Source of the DNA: Apophysomyces variabilis
Taxonomy: Eukaryota > Mucoromycota > Mucoromycetes > Mucorales > Mucoraceae
DNA: 64,000 bases
NCBI GenBank assembly: GCA_002749535.1
Contig: MZZL01000399.1
Location: forward strand, 62,001 to 126,000
Direction: 5' to 3'
The position numbers and the translations under genes were made by a program. Each line of letters opens with the position of its first letter. Within the stretch, counting starts at the first letter, position 1. This document shows positions 1 to 10,737 of this stretch, in pieces. The notes beneath the pieces were generated by a model. It saw only the letters and a program-made list of their open reading frames with translations, was not told where the DNA came from and did no database searches.

Positions 1-128
1 ACTACCCCAAATTCAACATGATAGCATTTATGCAAGTATTTCCGGGTCCACTCTGCATAAATCAAACCAAAAGGCAGAAAAAAAGAAATAACCATTTCTT
101 TTCAACTGAATAGGAACATCGAGCACAA

Positions 129-533
129 ATGGAAGATAACAAGGAGCAATACCGTGCTCTAAGCAAAGAAACCGAGATTTTACGAAGGGTAAATGTCAAG
201 TAGAAATAGCTTCAATGTTGTTATTATTAGACAACAAAGACAAAAAAAATTGACAGGTTTCGATTTCTTTCTATCATGTAGAGACTATTAATTATGAAAC
301 AAGAGAACAACACTTTCCGAAGGGCACATGAACGACTGGAATCTCAATTGTATACGCAAGAGCAGGAACTCGCCCAAATGCAAAAGGAGAACAAAAGCCT
401 GGGAAAACGTAAAAAGGACTTGGAGAAGCGTTTGGAAAACGAGGCAAGTTTCCGAAAAAAAAAAACTAGAAGGGAGAAAGAGAAAGAAGAAAAGAAAGAA
501 AAAAAAAGGTATAGAGAGATAGAGAGAATGTCT

Positions 534-567
<34 letters not shown>

Positions 568-2091
568 TGTGTTCTTTTTCTGTGGTGAACAAAAAAGCCT
601 AACTTCATCCCCTTTTTCGTTCTATTTTCTTATTCTTTTTCTCCTGAATTAGTTACGAAACTATGAAAGTGATCGATTATTATGGCAACAACGAGAAGCC
701 GATTTATGTGCAGAAATGAAACGGTATACTCAAGGACAACCACGACGTACCAGAAGTGCAACGGCCTCGAATATATTTTCTCGTTCAGAGCCACCAATGC
801 GGCGTAAGTATATTATCTCTTTTTTATTTTTTTTATTTTTGACATTAAGGGAGGTTGGCCAAACTGAAAAAGAAAAGGAGGGGGAAGGGGGGGGGACAAT
901 TGCTCTTTTATGGAAAGTGCGTGGACAGAAAGCGACATGTATATATGTGTGTGTCTGTGTACTATGTGGATGGACGTAAATGGAAAAAGCGGATTTTTAA
1001 GCTTGACCTCTTTCTAGAAAAATGGGATACTTGTGCAGGCATGAGTCCTCTTCTGGAAGATCGAAAATCATCATCATCAACACCATCAGCCACATTGGAT
1101 AGTGTTTCTGCTCGAGATAGCAAGATCCGTGCCCAGGATAAATTAATCCAAGATTTAAAAGCAGAACTACAACAGCAAAAACTAGTGACCCATGAAGCAT
1201 TGATGACAAATGATAGCCATGTACAGAGAATTCAAACATTGGAACTTGAGTTAGCCGAAATGAAACATGTGAATCAATCCTTGATGGAGGACAATGAAGG
1301 TTATCAGCTGTTATTACGTGAAAAAACGGAGGCAGAAGAATTACTCAAGGTAAAAAAAAAAAAACCTGTTTTCCATCTATCCCCTTATTTCTCACACGTG
1401 GCTCGGGGCTAAAATCTTGTTACTTTTTTTTTTGGTTCTAGAGACGTGAAGAAGGGGAAAAAGCACCAACCCACAAAAGCTTAGCCGCTGAGCTCAATAT
1501 GATTGCTGAAGAACGTGTATCAGATCAAAGTAAAGCACTTGTATTTCACTGTGGCGTAGTTCACTTTGGCTTACTGTTTGAAATATAATAGGATTATACG
1601 AAGAAAACCGGATTTTACAAGAAGCGAACAAGGCGCTTACAGTCTACTTGAACAAACTCCTTTTAAAGATTGTCGATAACAATCAATTGGTGGACGTGTT
1701 GAATATTGATGAAACAACCGAGGGATCCGATACAACCAAAGAATCATCCTTACCTAACAAGGAAAACCCAACGATCACAACAACTGAAACAACAACAACA
1801 ACGGCTGCTCGACCGAGACGTAGTACGATTTCAGCCTGGATTTCCTCTTCCTCCTCCTCTTCGTCAAAACAACAACAAAACGCCAACAACAGTGAAAGCG
1901 GTGGATGGACGCGAGCCTTTAAACGAATGTCGGTCATGGGATGGTCTGGCACCAAGTCCGCTTCTCCTAGCTCACCCCGCACCCGCAGCAACAGTACTTA
2001 TTATACGCATGATTCGGCTATTTCTTCTTGTACCAGTGGCAGTGTAGTCGATGAAGATGAGGAAGAAAGAAAATCATCCGAAGAAGTATAA
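129..2091 (+). CDS. coiled-coil protein, Sec2/M-repeat-like
   Basis: Six exons join cleanly: 129-188, 282-443, 653-803, 1039-1349, 1442-1529 and 1592-2091, giving about 423 residues. Most of exons 1-5 encode charged heptad-like coiled coil (for example ERLESQLYTQEQELAQMQKE). Exon 6 opens with a conserved-looking block (EENRILQEANKALTVYL, then LLLKIVDNNQLVDVLNID) and passes into a Ser/Thr/Pro/Arg-rich tail with poly-Thr and poly-Ser. The block recalls fungal 'M protein repeat' coiled-coil proteins, distantly like Sec2/Rabin8-type vesicle factors; this is recognition, not a search result. The second intron (444-652) starts GCAAGT, a GC-AG intron, and holds a CT/GT microsatellite. The ATG at 129 is the first in frame, but an upstream exon outside the window cannot be excluded. 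Confidence 0.72.
534..572. repeat. (CT)n(GT)n microsatellite in intron
   Basis: A run of about eight CT units passes directly into eleven GT units. It lies inside the GC-AG intron (444-652) of the coiled-coil gene, so it does not affect the protein. Confidence 0.95.
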
Positions 2092-2424
2092 ATATCTCCT
2101 CCCCTTTTCTCACCTTCTCCAGTACAAATAACATAACCGCAAAGCAAAGGAAAAAAAAAACAAAGAAAAAAACACCAAAAAACCGTAAACATCCCACATA
2201 TCTCTCTGGACATTATATTCTTTCTTCATCCTCCCTCTTTTTTTTTTCTCTATCTCATCTCTTTGTCTATATAGTTTTGATTTCTTTCTTCACGTTGTTC
2301 TATTGTTATTTTTCTTTCTGTCTTTTCTTTCTCGTTTCAGCTTTTTGAAATATGTACAACGATGTTTTCTTTTTGCTTTATAGTCTTCTTTTTTTGTTTC
2401 GCTTCTCTTTCTTTTTTCATAAAT
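2092..2424. other. convergent 3' UTR region
   Basis: This is T- and CT-rich sequence between two convergent genes (the coiled-coil gene and bL27m). I see no coding potential; it is probably shared 3' untranslated and termination sequence. Confidence 0.6.
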
Positions 2425-3085
2425 TTATAACGCGGTTAAATCGACAAGATCGAATCGTCGGGGTTTGGGTTGATCGAAAGGAATGGGAAGTGTATCTTCA
2501 CGGTTGAAAACAATACCAACAAATCGACGTTTTGGTTGTTGAGGGTCTTTGTAAAAGTGAACGTATCCAGGCTCCAATGCATACAATGTATGGTCCTTAC
2601 CCATGCCCACCTATATAGATTTTTTTCGGTCAACAAAAAGAATAAGAGAAGTGAGCTTATTTTGAGCATGCCATTTCTATGGATAACAACAATGGGATTG
2701 CAAGAAGGGGGCGGACATAGATACCCCTCAAAACAAAGGAAAGAAGAAAGGCCAACTTACATTGTCGCCGGCATGGAATGTCGTACCTCGTTGACGTACA
2801 ATAATATTACCGGGAATAACTTGTTGTCCACCGAATTTCTTCACACCCAAACGTCTACCGGCCGAGTCTCTTCCGTTACGCGAAGAACCACCTGACTTCT
2901 TGGAAGCCCATCGGACTTGGATGCATTCTTTTTATTTTTTTTCAAGATCCAAAAGAATACGAATGTCAGTTCGTCCGTCATGGTTTCATTTTTCCCATTT
3001 TACCGGTGGCTGGGGTAGCAGGTCTAATAGCATTCCATAGACCACACCTTACGGTCGTCGTCAGGGATCGGTTGAGTAAGGACAT
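2425..3085 (-). CDS. mitochondrial ribosomal protein bL27m
   Basis: Three exons: 3085-3004, 2927-2761 and 2610-2425, giving 144 residues. After an N-terminal stretch rich in Ser/Thr/Arg that fits a mitochondrial presequence, the typical bL27 core appears: [17 protein letters not shown], then [31 protein letters not shown] and HTLYAL. Bacterial and mitochondrial L27 carry the same blocks, and the N-terminal part reaches toward the peptidyl-transferase centre. All three exon joins keep frame and have GT-AG ends. The protein is much shorter than yeast Mrp7 because it lacks a long C-terminal extension. It converges with the upstream coiled-coil gene. Confidence 0.93.
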
Positions 3086-3956
3086 GATGACTCTCTTTTT
3101 CTATTCTTGGTCCGTCCAAGGGCAAACAAAAAACAGCCGAACTGGGTTCAGAAAAAAAATAAAGTCAACAACGATGGGGCTGTCAGAATTGGGACCGTCT
3201 ATTCGCACCAGCGTAACAGCACCAGAGACGTCACCAAATTTTTTGACAAAGAACGTCAGCCAATCACATCAACTGCATCAATTTCTTATCTAGAACTCCC
3301 AGAGGTTCCACGCCTCCCTGTGTTGAATAGTTGAAGAAAAAGAAGGTCCCGGGCCCGAATCTGTGTTGAACAGATGGGCTGGATGGCAGGTATCTACTGC
3401 GTTGCCACTTAAAAAGTGGAATATTGAACGGTCCTAACCGGCTCTTGCACTGTGTCGTCCAGATATTGTATAACCATCGCTGCGAGACACGAAGGACTCC
3501 TATAATGTAATCATCCTAGGGCTATAAAAACAAAAAAATTAAAAAAAAATTATAAATGAAAGCAAAGGAATGCTTACCAAAATACAGCGCCGGTTAAGTC
3601 CTACCGCTGTGAAGGCACCAACTCACTATATTTGCGCATATTAATCACCTTAACCTTCACAGCGGTTTGCAGAAACACTAAATAAAAGAGAAGGCTGTAG
3701 TTAATTGTTCCTGTTGAAATATGATACATCCCGTTACGGTTATATTATACAATTGGAGAGAAGGCAGGAAACAGCCAGTGGGAAATGCCGATTGACAACT
3801 AACTTTAAGAAGCTACATTAATTATGTGGAAGGTAGCTATTAAAGCTAATAATGGCTTGATTACGATTAACCTACGCGCCACAATACCATGTAGATTATT
3901 TTCCTGCAAATACATCAACCATTGCCGGGGAAATCCAACAAAACACGTCAACTCTA
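3086..3956. other. intergenic, AT-rich, one inverted repeat
   Basis: No convincing gene is seen. Short open frames near 3006-3330 are shadows of the bL27m first exon and its upstream region. The stretch contains a 13-bp perfect inverted repeat (listed separately) and grades into transposon debris. Confidence 0.5.
3603..3666. repeat. 13-bp perfect inverted repeat
   Basis: ACCGCTGTGAAGG at 3603-3615 is matched by its exact reverse complement at 3654-3666, with a 38-bp spacer. It lies just before the Mutator-like remnant and could be the footprint of a small element or a cruciform-forming site. No flanking duplication was recognised. Confidence 0.8.
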
Positions 3957-4720
3957 TTGCAACGTATACAAGACGCAGTTGAGAGCGCGGAAAACAATTT
4001 CAAGAAAATCGAAATAATAGAAACCATCAATAATGCGCTCGACTCCTTAAAAGGAGTACCCCTAGAAGATGTGAAACTTCCTCACATAACGAAACAGAAA
4101 GGACGCCCAGAAACAACCAGTGGGAAAAGAATCGAGTGCGGTTTTGAAATTGAGAAGAAACAAATCCGCAAAGATTCTCAAAAGGATAATACCAGCTTTG
4201 ACAGCAATGTCTATATTCTGCCTGGAAAGCGAGATCGCGAAGACAAATTTCTTGAGAGCATCGAAAACAGAAGCTATAGAACGTAAAATAGGTGCCATGC
4301 AGACTAATTAATTTTAGGGCCAAACGGTACTCTCAATGAGACCGCTGACTTCCATATCAACACTGATATACTACGAAGCAGTTTTACGAGTGTAATTGAC
4401 GTCAACGCTGACAGATGGTGTGGCTTTCGCGTGCTTGCACATGTCTTTCAAAGACAACGAGAAAAAGTTTCTTCAGGCTAAACAGGATATGCTTAGCTGC
4501 TTGGCTGAAAATGCGGATATTTATTGCGACTATTTTCTCTCAATTGTGTCCAGCTGAAACGCTTCAGGAGCTCATTAGCCAAGGAATTGACATTTCTTCG
4601 TCAACATTTGCCCTGCAAAACTACGCGAGTATTGGTTTACAGCTCTTGAATGTGTTCAACTAGCAGCAGCAACATATCGCTGTTTATTCTGACGACGAGA
4701 TAACTGATACAAATGGGAAT
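3957..4720 (+). pseudogene. Mutator-like (MULE) remnant with OTU-like domain
   Basis: The first part (3957-4286) ends with a basic segment, LPHITKQKGRPETTSGKR, resembling the linker after the SWIM region of MULE transposases (KxKGRPxG pattern). A stop follows. About 30 nt further on, another frame reads IDVNADRWCGFRVLAHVFQ, resembling the catalytic box of OTU-like cysteine proteases found at the end of some MULE proteins (D-x-x-x-D-G-x-C-x-F-R), with the usual Gly changed to Arg. The next block (KFLQAKQDMLSCLAENADIY) needs a frame change, so the copy is frameshifted and stopped in several places. I infer an old, dead element; the N-terminal transposase core is not visible here. Confidence 0.55.
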
Positions 4721-5350
4721 TTGTATACCCGTCGGTACTTTATCTCCCTGTGCGTGGGCCACTACCCCGCCAGAAACCTCTCCCAGTTGTCTTGCACCAT
4801 GTCAACGGACACCACTGGATAATGTTGAACATGAAACGCGGTAACAAACTGAAGTGGCCGCGTATAGAAAGAAAATATCAAACAGGCGTGCTCTAAGTTA
4901 GGCTATGGGCATAATATCCGAAAAACTATATGGAAATATCTTGATATTGAAAAGGATGCCGAGCAAAGCAGTGATTGTGTTATTGCTATTAACTAGCTAC
5001 AGTAGTAACCGTCGTCACCTTTATTTTAGAAAGCGCCCACAATTTGGGGGGGGGACTGGAGTGTCCCCATGGGAGTGTCCGTAGTATTCCCCAAAGAAAG
5101 TCGTAGGATGTGTACATAATGCAGCAAATAGTTGTGTACAGAAATTCAAGTCGCTAGAAGCTTCGTTGAAATTGCAAATTTGGTTGTCCCTCACGGAAGG
5201 ATCCAGCAAAATGTCCCATTCGAAAATAAAGCGGGGAATGCATGCCATGTCATTCAACTAATTCACTTCTCTTGCTTACCTCTCTCCCTCCCTTCTCCTT
5301 CTTTTTCTTCTATAAGCTCATTTGTTTTCTTTTTTCTTGTCAACTACCGA
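4721..5350. other. decayed transposon flank
   Basis: Scattered frames between 4690 and 4900 may continue the OTU-like remnant, but no open frame persists. There is an 8-G run near 5047 and a CT-rich stretch (5275-5335) that could act as promoter or 5' leader for the next small gene. Confidence 0.35.
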
Positions 5351-5752
5351 ATGCCATGTTCATCCGCAAGTGAGGACGTTGTTGTTGTTGTTGAACGCGA
5401 TACAAGAACGTTACCCGAGTTCTGTCGGTGTCTACACCAAGTGAAGGTGATTGTCCGGGATTTAGAGAATTTTCGACAGTCTGTTTCTCGATCCACTTAC
5501 TATGATCCGTCCGGTCAATGGATACAACAAGCCCATGCCTATCTGGATCAGACATTTAGCAAATTAACCCGTCTCTGTCAGATCCTCTTGATAGCCCTCT
5601 CGAAAATGGAACCAAATTACCAAAAAGAAAGTATCCAATCCTATCGATGCGAAGTTTATCAAGAATGGCGCATTGCCACGGATATCCAACGCTCTCTCTC
5701 CCTCTTCATCTCTCAATCCCTCGTAGAAAATAGAACCTTGGTGTTGAACTAG
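5351..5752 (+). CDS. small helical protein, possibly a Sog2-tail fragment
   Basis: The open frame from the ATG at 5351 gives 133 residues. The same frame is open upstream to about 5132, but that part is low-complexity and crosses the CT-rich tract, so I prefer the internal start. The protein is mostly amphipathic helix (FCRCLHQVKVIVRDLENF, then a WIQQAHAYLDQTFSKL helix and RIATDIQRSLSLF). The pattern weakly recalls the C-terminal helical region of Sog2-type leucine-rich-repeat proteins of the RAM pathway, but the repeats themselves are absent. Its position beside transposon debris suggests a gene fragment or a truncated gene. An orphan gene is equally possible. Confidence 0.4.
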   Translation: MPCSSASEDVVVVVERDTRTLPEFCRCLHQVKVIVRDLENFRQSVSRSTYYDPSGQWIQQAHAYLDQTFSKLTRLCQILLIALSKMEPNYQKESIQSYRCEVYQEWRIATDIQRSLSLFISQSLVENRTLVLN

Positions 5753-6796
5753 AAAAGAGAAACTCTTCCCCTGCCTACGATATCCCATCTACACCCAATT
5801 TTCGTCGAACTCTGTATCTCTCTCTCTTTTTTCTTCCGTTTGTACATACTGAGCAGCCCAACCAGAAATGAAATGTACTTTTACTTTCGCGATCTACCTA
5901 AAAACAAAAGAAAGATGGAAACGGCTGGACCGTCCAAAGTTTCCGGGTTTATCCTTTCTTTCATTGTCGGATCTACACCAAAAAAGGTAAGAGCCTATCC
6001 ATTTAAACGATTTTCAACATGACTGACAGAAAATGTCTCGATCCAGTTTTGATCCAAAAAGCCCATGACAGGAATCTAATGAAGAACAAGCAAACAGTCA
6101 AGAGCGAAAACTCCAGGCTAGGATATTTTAGAAGAAAAATAATCGTCGAGGCATAAAAAAAGCCCTCCGATGTATCATCTTACAGAACGTCTTATGTAAA
6201 TACGACACATTCTTGTATTTAAACAGCTCGATAAAATACAATTTCTTGAAGCTGGCTTCACCAGACCAGATCAGACCATTGGTTACATTGTTCCCTTTGA
6301 GTCGGAAAGAACCTAGTTCTTTTTTATTTTATACAAAGTATTAGAAAAAAACTCACAATTGGCGATGTCACTTGGATATAATCATGTCTCATGGATACAC
6401 AATGGATGAAGAAGAAGAAAAAATAATGATGGCCATCAGAAAATGTTTTTAACTCTCAGTCGCACTACAAATTACATCACGCTGACACAAAAACTCTCTC
6501 TCATCGACACAGACTACCAAAGCTATGAGAACCTCATGGTCCATTGCATTTTTTCAATGCAACAAACAAGTTCATGCTTTGTGTTTGTGCACGACAGAAA
6601 GAAAGAGAGCTTTATCGTTATGATTCAGCTTTGGCTAACGTTCATCATCTGGCGAAATGGAAAACGAAAATCTCCACAGCCAACGGGAAAAATATTCTGA
6701 TATTAGCGTGACTGCTACCTGCCTTGCGTGTTGTTTGACTGCCATTCCAACTTATTCATGTCTGCCGTCTGAAATGGTTTACTTGTTTCAGATATT
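5753..6796. other. intergenic, no clear gene
   Basis: Nothing convincing. A short open frame at 5840-5988 (ending GSTPKK followed by GTAAGA) could be an isolated exon or chance. The rest is AT-rich with short non-overlapping frames. Confidence 0.4.
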
Positions 6797-7072
6797 GTCA
6801 ATACCAGGGCTCGGAATTTGACCCAGCCCGACCGGATGTCTGCCGGGCGGGTGTTAGTGGGCCGGGTTGTGGGCCATAAAATTGGCCCGCCCGATATGGC
6901 CCGCCCGAGTTGGCCCACAGGTCAATGGGCCCATCTTAGTGCTATAGGCCTAGTGTGCCGGGTCTGGGTTAAGATCTTGGCCCAGCCCAGCGGGTCATGG
7001 GTCAATATCCTGACCCGGCCCAGTTATGACCTGACCAGTTAAGGCCCGCCCATTTCAAGCCCTAGTCAATAC
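6797..7072. mobile_element. hAT-type MITE with 8-bp target-site duplication
   Basis: The element spans 6805-7064 (260 bp). It starts CAGGGCTCGGAATTTG and, read from the other strand, ends TAGGGCTTGAAATGG; the C/T difference in the first base is the same asymmetry seen in Ac-type hAT elements. The 8-mer GTCAATAC lies immediately before (6797-6804) and immediately after (7065-7072). The interior is unusually GC-rich for this window, made of repeated GGCCCG, GGGCCG and GACCCGG words. It has no transposase, so it must be mobilised in trans. Open frames across it are compositional artefacts. Confidence 0.9.
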
Positions 7073-7784
7073 GCGAGACGAGACATGACTTGCTATGCTG
7101 GACAGCATCAAATGAACTGTAAGTTGGTTGTGGTATATACTAGCTTTTCTTTCGGTTTTGATGATCCAACTATCACCATACTGACGATGCCTCTACTGTA
7201 TGTTGCTCAGGTGGATATTACTGGACAAGTGGTATCAAGGCAGCATATATACATGTTGAACTTTGAACTCCTAGTCTGTTTATGACTCTTGTTCATAGTT
7301 CGGTTGTGTCGTCATATAGTGTGCGTCTTTCCCCGTTGAAAGGGGTCGTACGAGTAACAGACTATATGTTCGCTCAATTAGTCTATGAGCAAGTTCCCTT
7401 CGCCATAGTCGTGAGTGTGGTCATTTATAGTCTTCGTTGTTTTGTTCGATGTTATGTATGTTGTTTATATGCCTCGATTTATCCTGATTCACTTGGTTGA
7501 CTTTCCTCGCCAGGTAATATACAGTTAGCGTGGAAACAAGAATGAGTCAACTCTCAAATGACGGTATCTTCACTTATATATGGCAGGTACACTCAATATT
7601 TACACAGATCGAGTCGCATAGCTCCTCTCCAAGCGAACAGTTAATTTCATGAGATCCTTAGGAACGTAGGCAGGTGACGCCACCAGATTTGCGCCTGATG
7701 TTGGTAGTTGTAATAGGATCCCTATTAGCAGATGATAATGATGCATTTACTGTTTTTCCTATTGTCTGCGTGTTTCTATTTTTT

Positions 7785-7851
7785 ATTTGCGGTCAGACTA
7801 CCTTGATCCTTGCATGGACGCAAAATTTATTTAGAGTAGCGTAAAAAATTG
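7785..7851 (+). repeat. dispersed repeat, copy A (two modules joined)
   Basis: Positions 7785-7802 are identical to 54848-54865 (18 nt). Positions 7802-7851 match 55877-55925 with one substitution and one single-base length difference. Here the two modules are directly joined; in the other locus they lie about 1 kb apart. Confidence 0.85.
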
Positions 7852-8079
7852 ATTAAAGTTTTATTGTTTTAATTTGATAACCATGAGTGCAGCGTTTTTA
7901 AACATGTCCACTCTGGTTCGGTCTCGTAGAAGAAGCGGAAAAAAAACCTTTTGAGAGCAAGAGGGAAAAAAGGTAGAGGCATTGGGAATGGGTATCTAAA
8001 CTAGGTGGGAGTAGGGAGGAGACGGGAAGGAAGGTTATGGACAAATGTCAGGCTTGACGATATGTATCATGTCTGTGGT

Positions 8080-8111
8080 AGTAGCGTAAAAAATTGTTCA
8101 ATAAACAGTAT
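8080..8111 (+). repeat. dispersed repeat, copy B fragment
   Basis: AGTAGCGTAAAAAATTGTTC and the following bases to 8111 match 55910-55940 with one substitution and one A-run length change. This is the right-hand part of the same repeat family. Confidence 0.8.
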
Positions 8112-8249
8112 GTTGCACACCGATTTGCATCTGCATTTGTGCATAATATTTGATTTTTCATTCCTTTTCCCCCATAGGACTAAGCGTATAAGCAGAAAAA
8201 GATACTTCTTCCTTCCCCCCCCTCCCCTCCCTTTCCTTCCTCTTATTTA

Positions 8250-10294
8250 TTAGACAGGGTACAAGTGTTCTTCAACCGTCGGCCCTTTCACAGGCAAAAT
8301 GCCAAGTTGTTGCTTTCTAAAGTCCTCCAAGATCTTTTTCGTTTCAATCAGTTGCACCTATATAAAAGAATATAATCATAAATTACAATCCATATGTTTC
8401 AACCCTATGGTTTCTGACAACCTTACCATTAACGTTGCATACAGTTCAAGCACACGTATCCAAAGCAATCATTTAGACCACATAGTAAGGATTATTGCTG
8501 ATCGTACTTCTACATGCTCCCATTAGGCACCATCATGGACTCTCGTGATCAGTAGTGTTATTTTGTCTCTTATGATGTGCAGACAGAAAATGTTGAGCTT
8601 CTTGAATAGTTCGAAATCACAATTCTTATATTTGCTGGCCGTCAGAAGCAATGAAAAGGCTGAACAGTCAAGTATTTTCAGCGTGTCCTCGATCGTATGT
8701 TGCACGTCTTCCTTTTCAATCCCACTGAAACACACAAAAAAAAAAGGCAAGTTAACTACTGATTTTTACCTAAACTAGCATGCTTGCTTATACTCGCTTA
8801 CCTAGAGGCTTCAATCAAAAGAAATTCCATGTCATGGTCCGGAATCTTACCGATGGCATCCATGAACCTGTTAGGTATTTTGAGCAAGTCAAAGTCCCAC
8901 TTTTCCAGGTCGATTAGCTTCCCGGAAGAGAACTCGGTCTCACACCTAGAAAAAGATTAAGACCCACTCAGAGGTTCGGTGATTGCTATTGCTACTAAGA
9001 AAATAGATGCATACCATTTCATTTGCACAAGTCCAGTTACATGAGACAGTGCCATCATCGACGGAACGACATAGCATACGAAGCATGTGCGTTCGTGGTT
9101 GCCTACGGAACTATACGGTGTCAAGCATGTCAAATGAAAGCTGGTCAGGGCATATCTAGCAATATCAAGAAACTTGGATCGATGTTCATTGGTGTTATCA
9201 GTATGATTAGTCGTACTGTCGCTGACGCTGCAATCTGCCTTGGCCCATAAAATGGCTGGGATGGAATCAAAAGACATGGTTTCCAAAATATCGACAAGAT
9301 ATTCAAAGATATTAAGAGAATGAAGTGAATTATTGTTGATCTGGTCCGACATATATTGCCGATACAAATCCATGAGAGCTGCATTTTGGCAGGTGGCAAA
9401 ACTTGTCGCAAGCTGTATATATTCTTTCAAAGATTCCATACCTGCTGCATGAACTTTGGGCTTGTGTGGACTTGGGATGTGTTTACTTCGCGTCCGTATT
9501 CTATACTTGTGTTTCCCTTTCCACACAATAAGTTCATCCTATCATTAGCCATGGCAAAAAGTCGGAGACGTGTTGAATAACAGATGTATCTGTTCATTGC
9601 CCTAACTTACTGGCTCGTGAATGGCTGTACCATCCGGAAATTGATCGTTAAACGCAGTAATAGGATTACACGATTCTTGCAAAGGGGAACGGTAGGCCTA
9701 AAAAACTTTTCGAGTTCGTAATCGTTTTCTAATAATAATAATGCAATTACCGGTGAGTGCGTAAGATACTCGTCTAACTCTTCGGTTGCAGCTTGTTTCC
9801 TTTTCTTTGCCAAGTGAAAAATTAATAAGCTTACCATCGCAACTATTAAGCCTTCTCTACCCCCACTTACAGAAGAGGCGACGTTTTGCTCTAGCCGCTC
9901 TACTCGTCCAATGTTGACAAGGCCATTCTGGTCCGACACCTTTTCAACATTTACAGAAATTTGTTGTGATTGCGATTTATTAAATACCTTCAGATCCATG
10001 AGAGTCTAGAGTTGATATATAATGTAAATTTTAACATATAATATGGCAACAAAAAAGAAAGCTCTACTCACTTCTAGCTCTTTGAGAATACGTTGGCCCG
10101 TGTTCAAGGACGGATTTCTTTTTGGAAGATAAACGATTTATGTCGTTTCTGATCAGAGCCACTAGCTCTTGCAAATTCATGTCTTGATTCGAATCATATT
10201 GATTCAATATGTGCGCTATGTTCCAATTCTTTGGTGCTACTTTATTCAAGTATTCCATGAAAAGCAAAGACCCTTTATACAGGTACGGTTTCAA
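8250..10294 (-). pseudogene. intron-rich orphan gene, probably decaying
   Basis: Read on the minus strand, many exons join with proper GT-AG introns. An N-terminal piece (MKPYLYKGSLLFMEYLNK, 10294 onward) is followed by LPKRNPSLNTGQRILKELE, then MDLKVFNKSQSQQISVNV (ending 9868), an exon around 9690-9600 ending DGTAIHEP, a segment starting NLLCGKGNTSIEY, and the long exon 9410-9013. Exons at 8947-8815 and 8726-8523 follow. A final exon at 8357-8250 ends GPTVEEHLYPV. Three breaks are visible: the first two blocks are in different frames near 10110-10135; a TAA stops the frame at 8523; and a TGA follows before LLWIRVLELYATLM. I do not recognise a domain. I associate repeated intron-rich orphans of this kind with Mucorales genomes. 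The frame may still be translated to the stop at 8523. Confidence 0.5.
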
Positions 10295-10737
10295 ATGTTA
10301 AACAGTGATATACAAAACAAGGGAATAACTGTGAAATAAGCGAGACTCAATTGATTGACAATTTCGTTTTTTATTTCTCTTGTTGCTGTTTAAATATCTC
10401 GCTGCTCTACTACATGAACTGATAATAGAGTAGTTATCAGTATCTTATGCAAGCATTCATTTGGTACGTAATGTTACTCTGTTTTACTATCTCGTACTCC
10501 TAACTTTGCTGTTTCTCAGCTATAGATAAGGATGTTGGTATAACCAAACGAGAATGGTAATAATAATAATTACTGATAACAAAGGATGAGAGGATGAGGG
10601 CATGATATTGCAATCACTGAACAGTAATCTAATCATGTTGGATACGATAAACAGGGCATCAGCCAATCAGATTTCGTTAAATCTCACTGCTTGATGAAGC
10701 AGTTTCTGCAACATCTATGTAAGACTACTAATGTGAA
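10295..10737. other. intergenic, no gene seen
   Basis: AT-rich sequence between the orphan gene and its inverted partial copy. No feature recognised. Confidence 0.4.

Larger units (their letters stand above)
7073..8249. other. intergenic with dispersed-repeat pieces
   Basis: Short frames around 7085-7500 show no recognisable protein. The segment contains two pieces of a repeat also present near 55.9 kb (listed separately) and a C/T-rich tract at 8205-8245. Confidence 0.4.

Noticed and set aside
288..608. Opposite-strand open frames over the first gene
   Set aside because: They translate a microsatellite and the antisense of a coiled-coil exon; plus-strand exons join with consistent phase.
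6818..7042. Plus- and minus-strand ORFs inside the MITE
   Set aside because: They arise from GC-rich repeated words within a 260-bp non-autonomous element.
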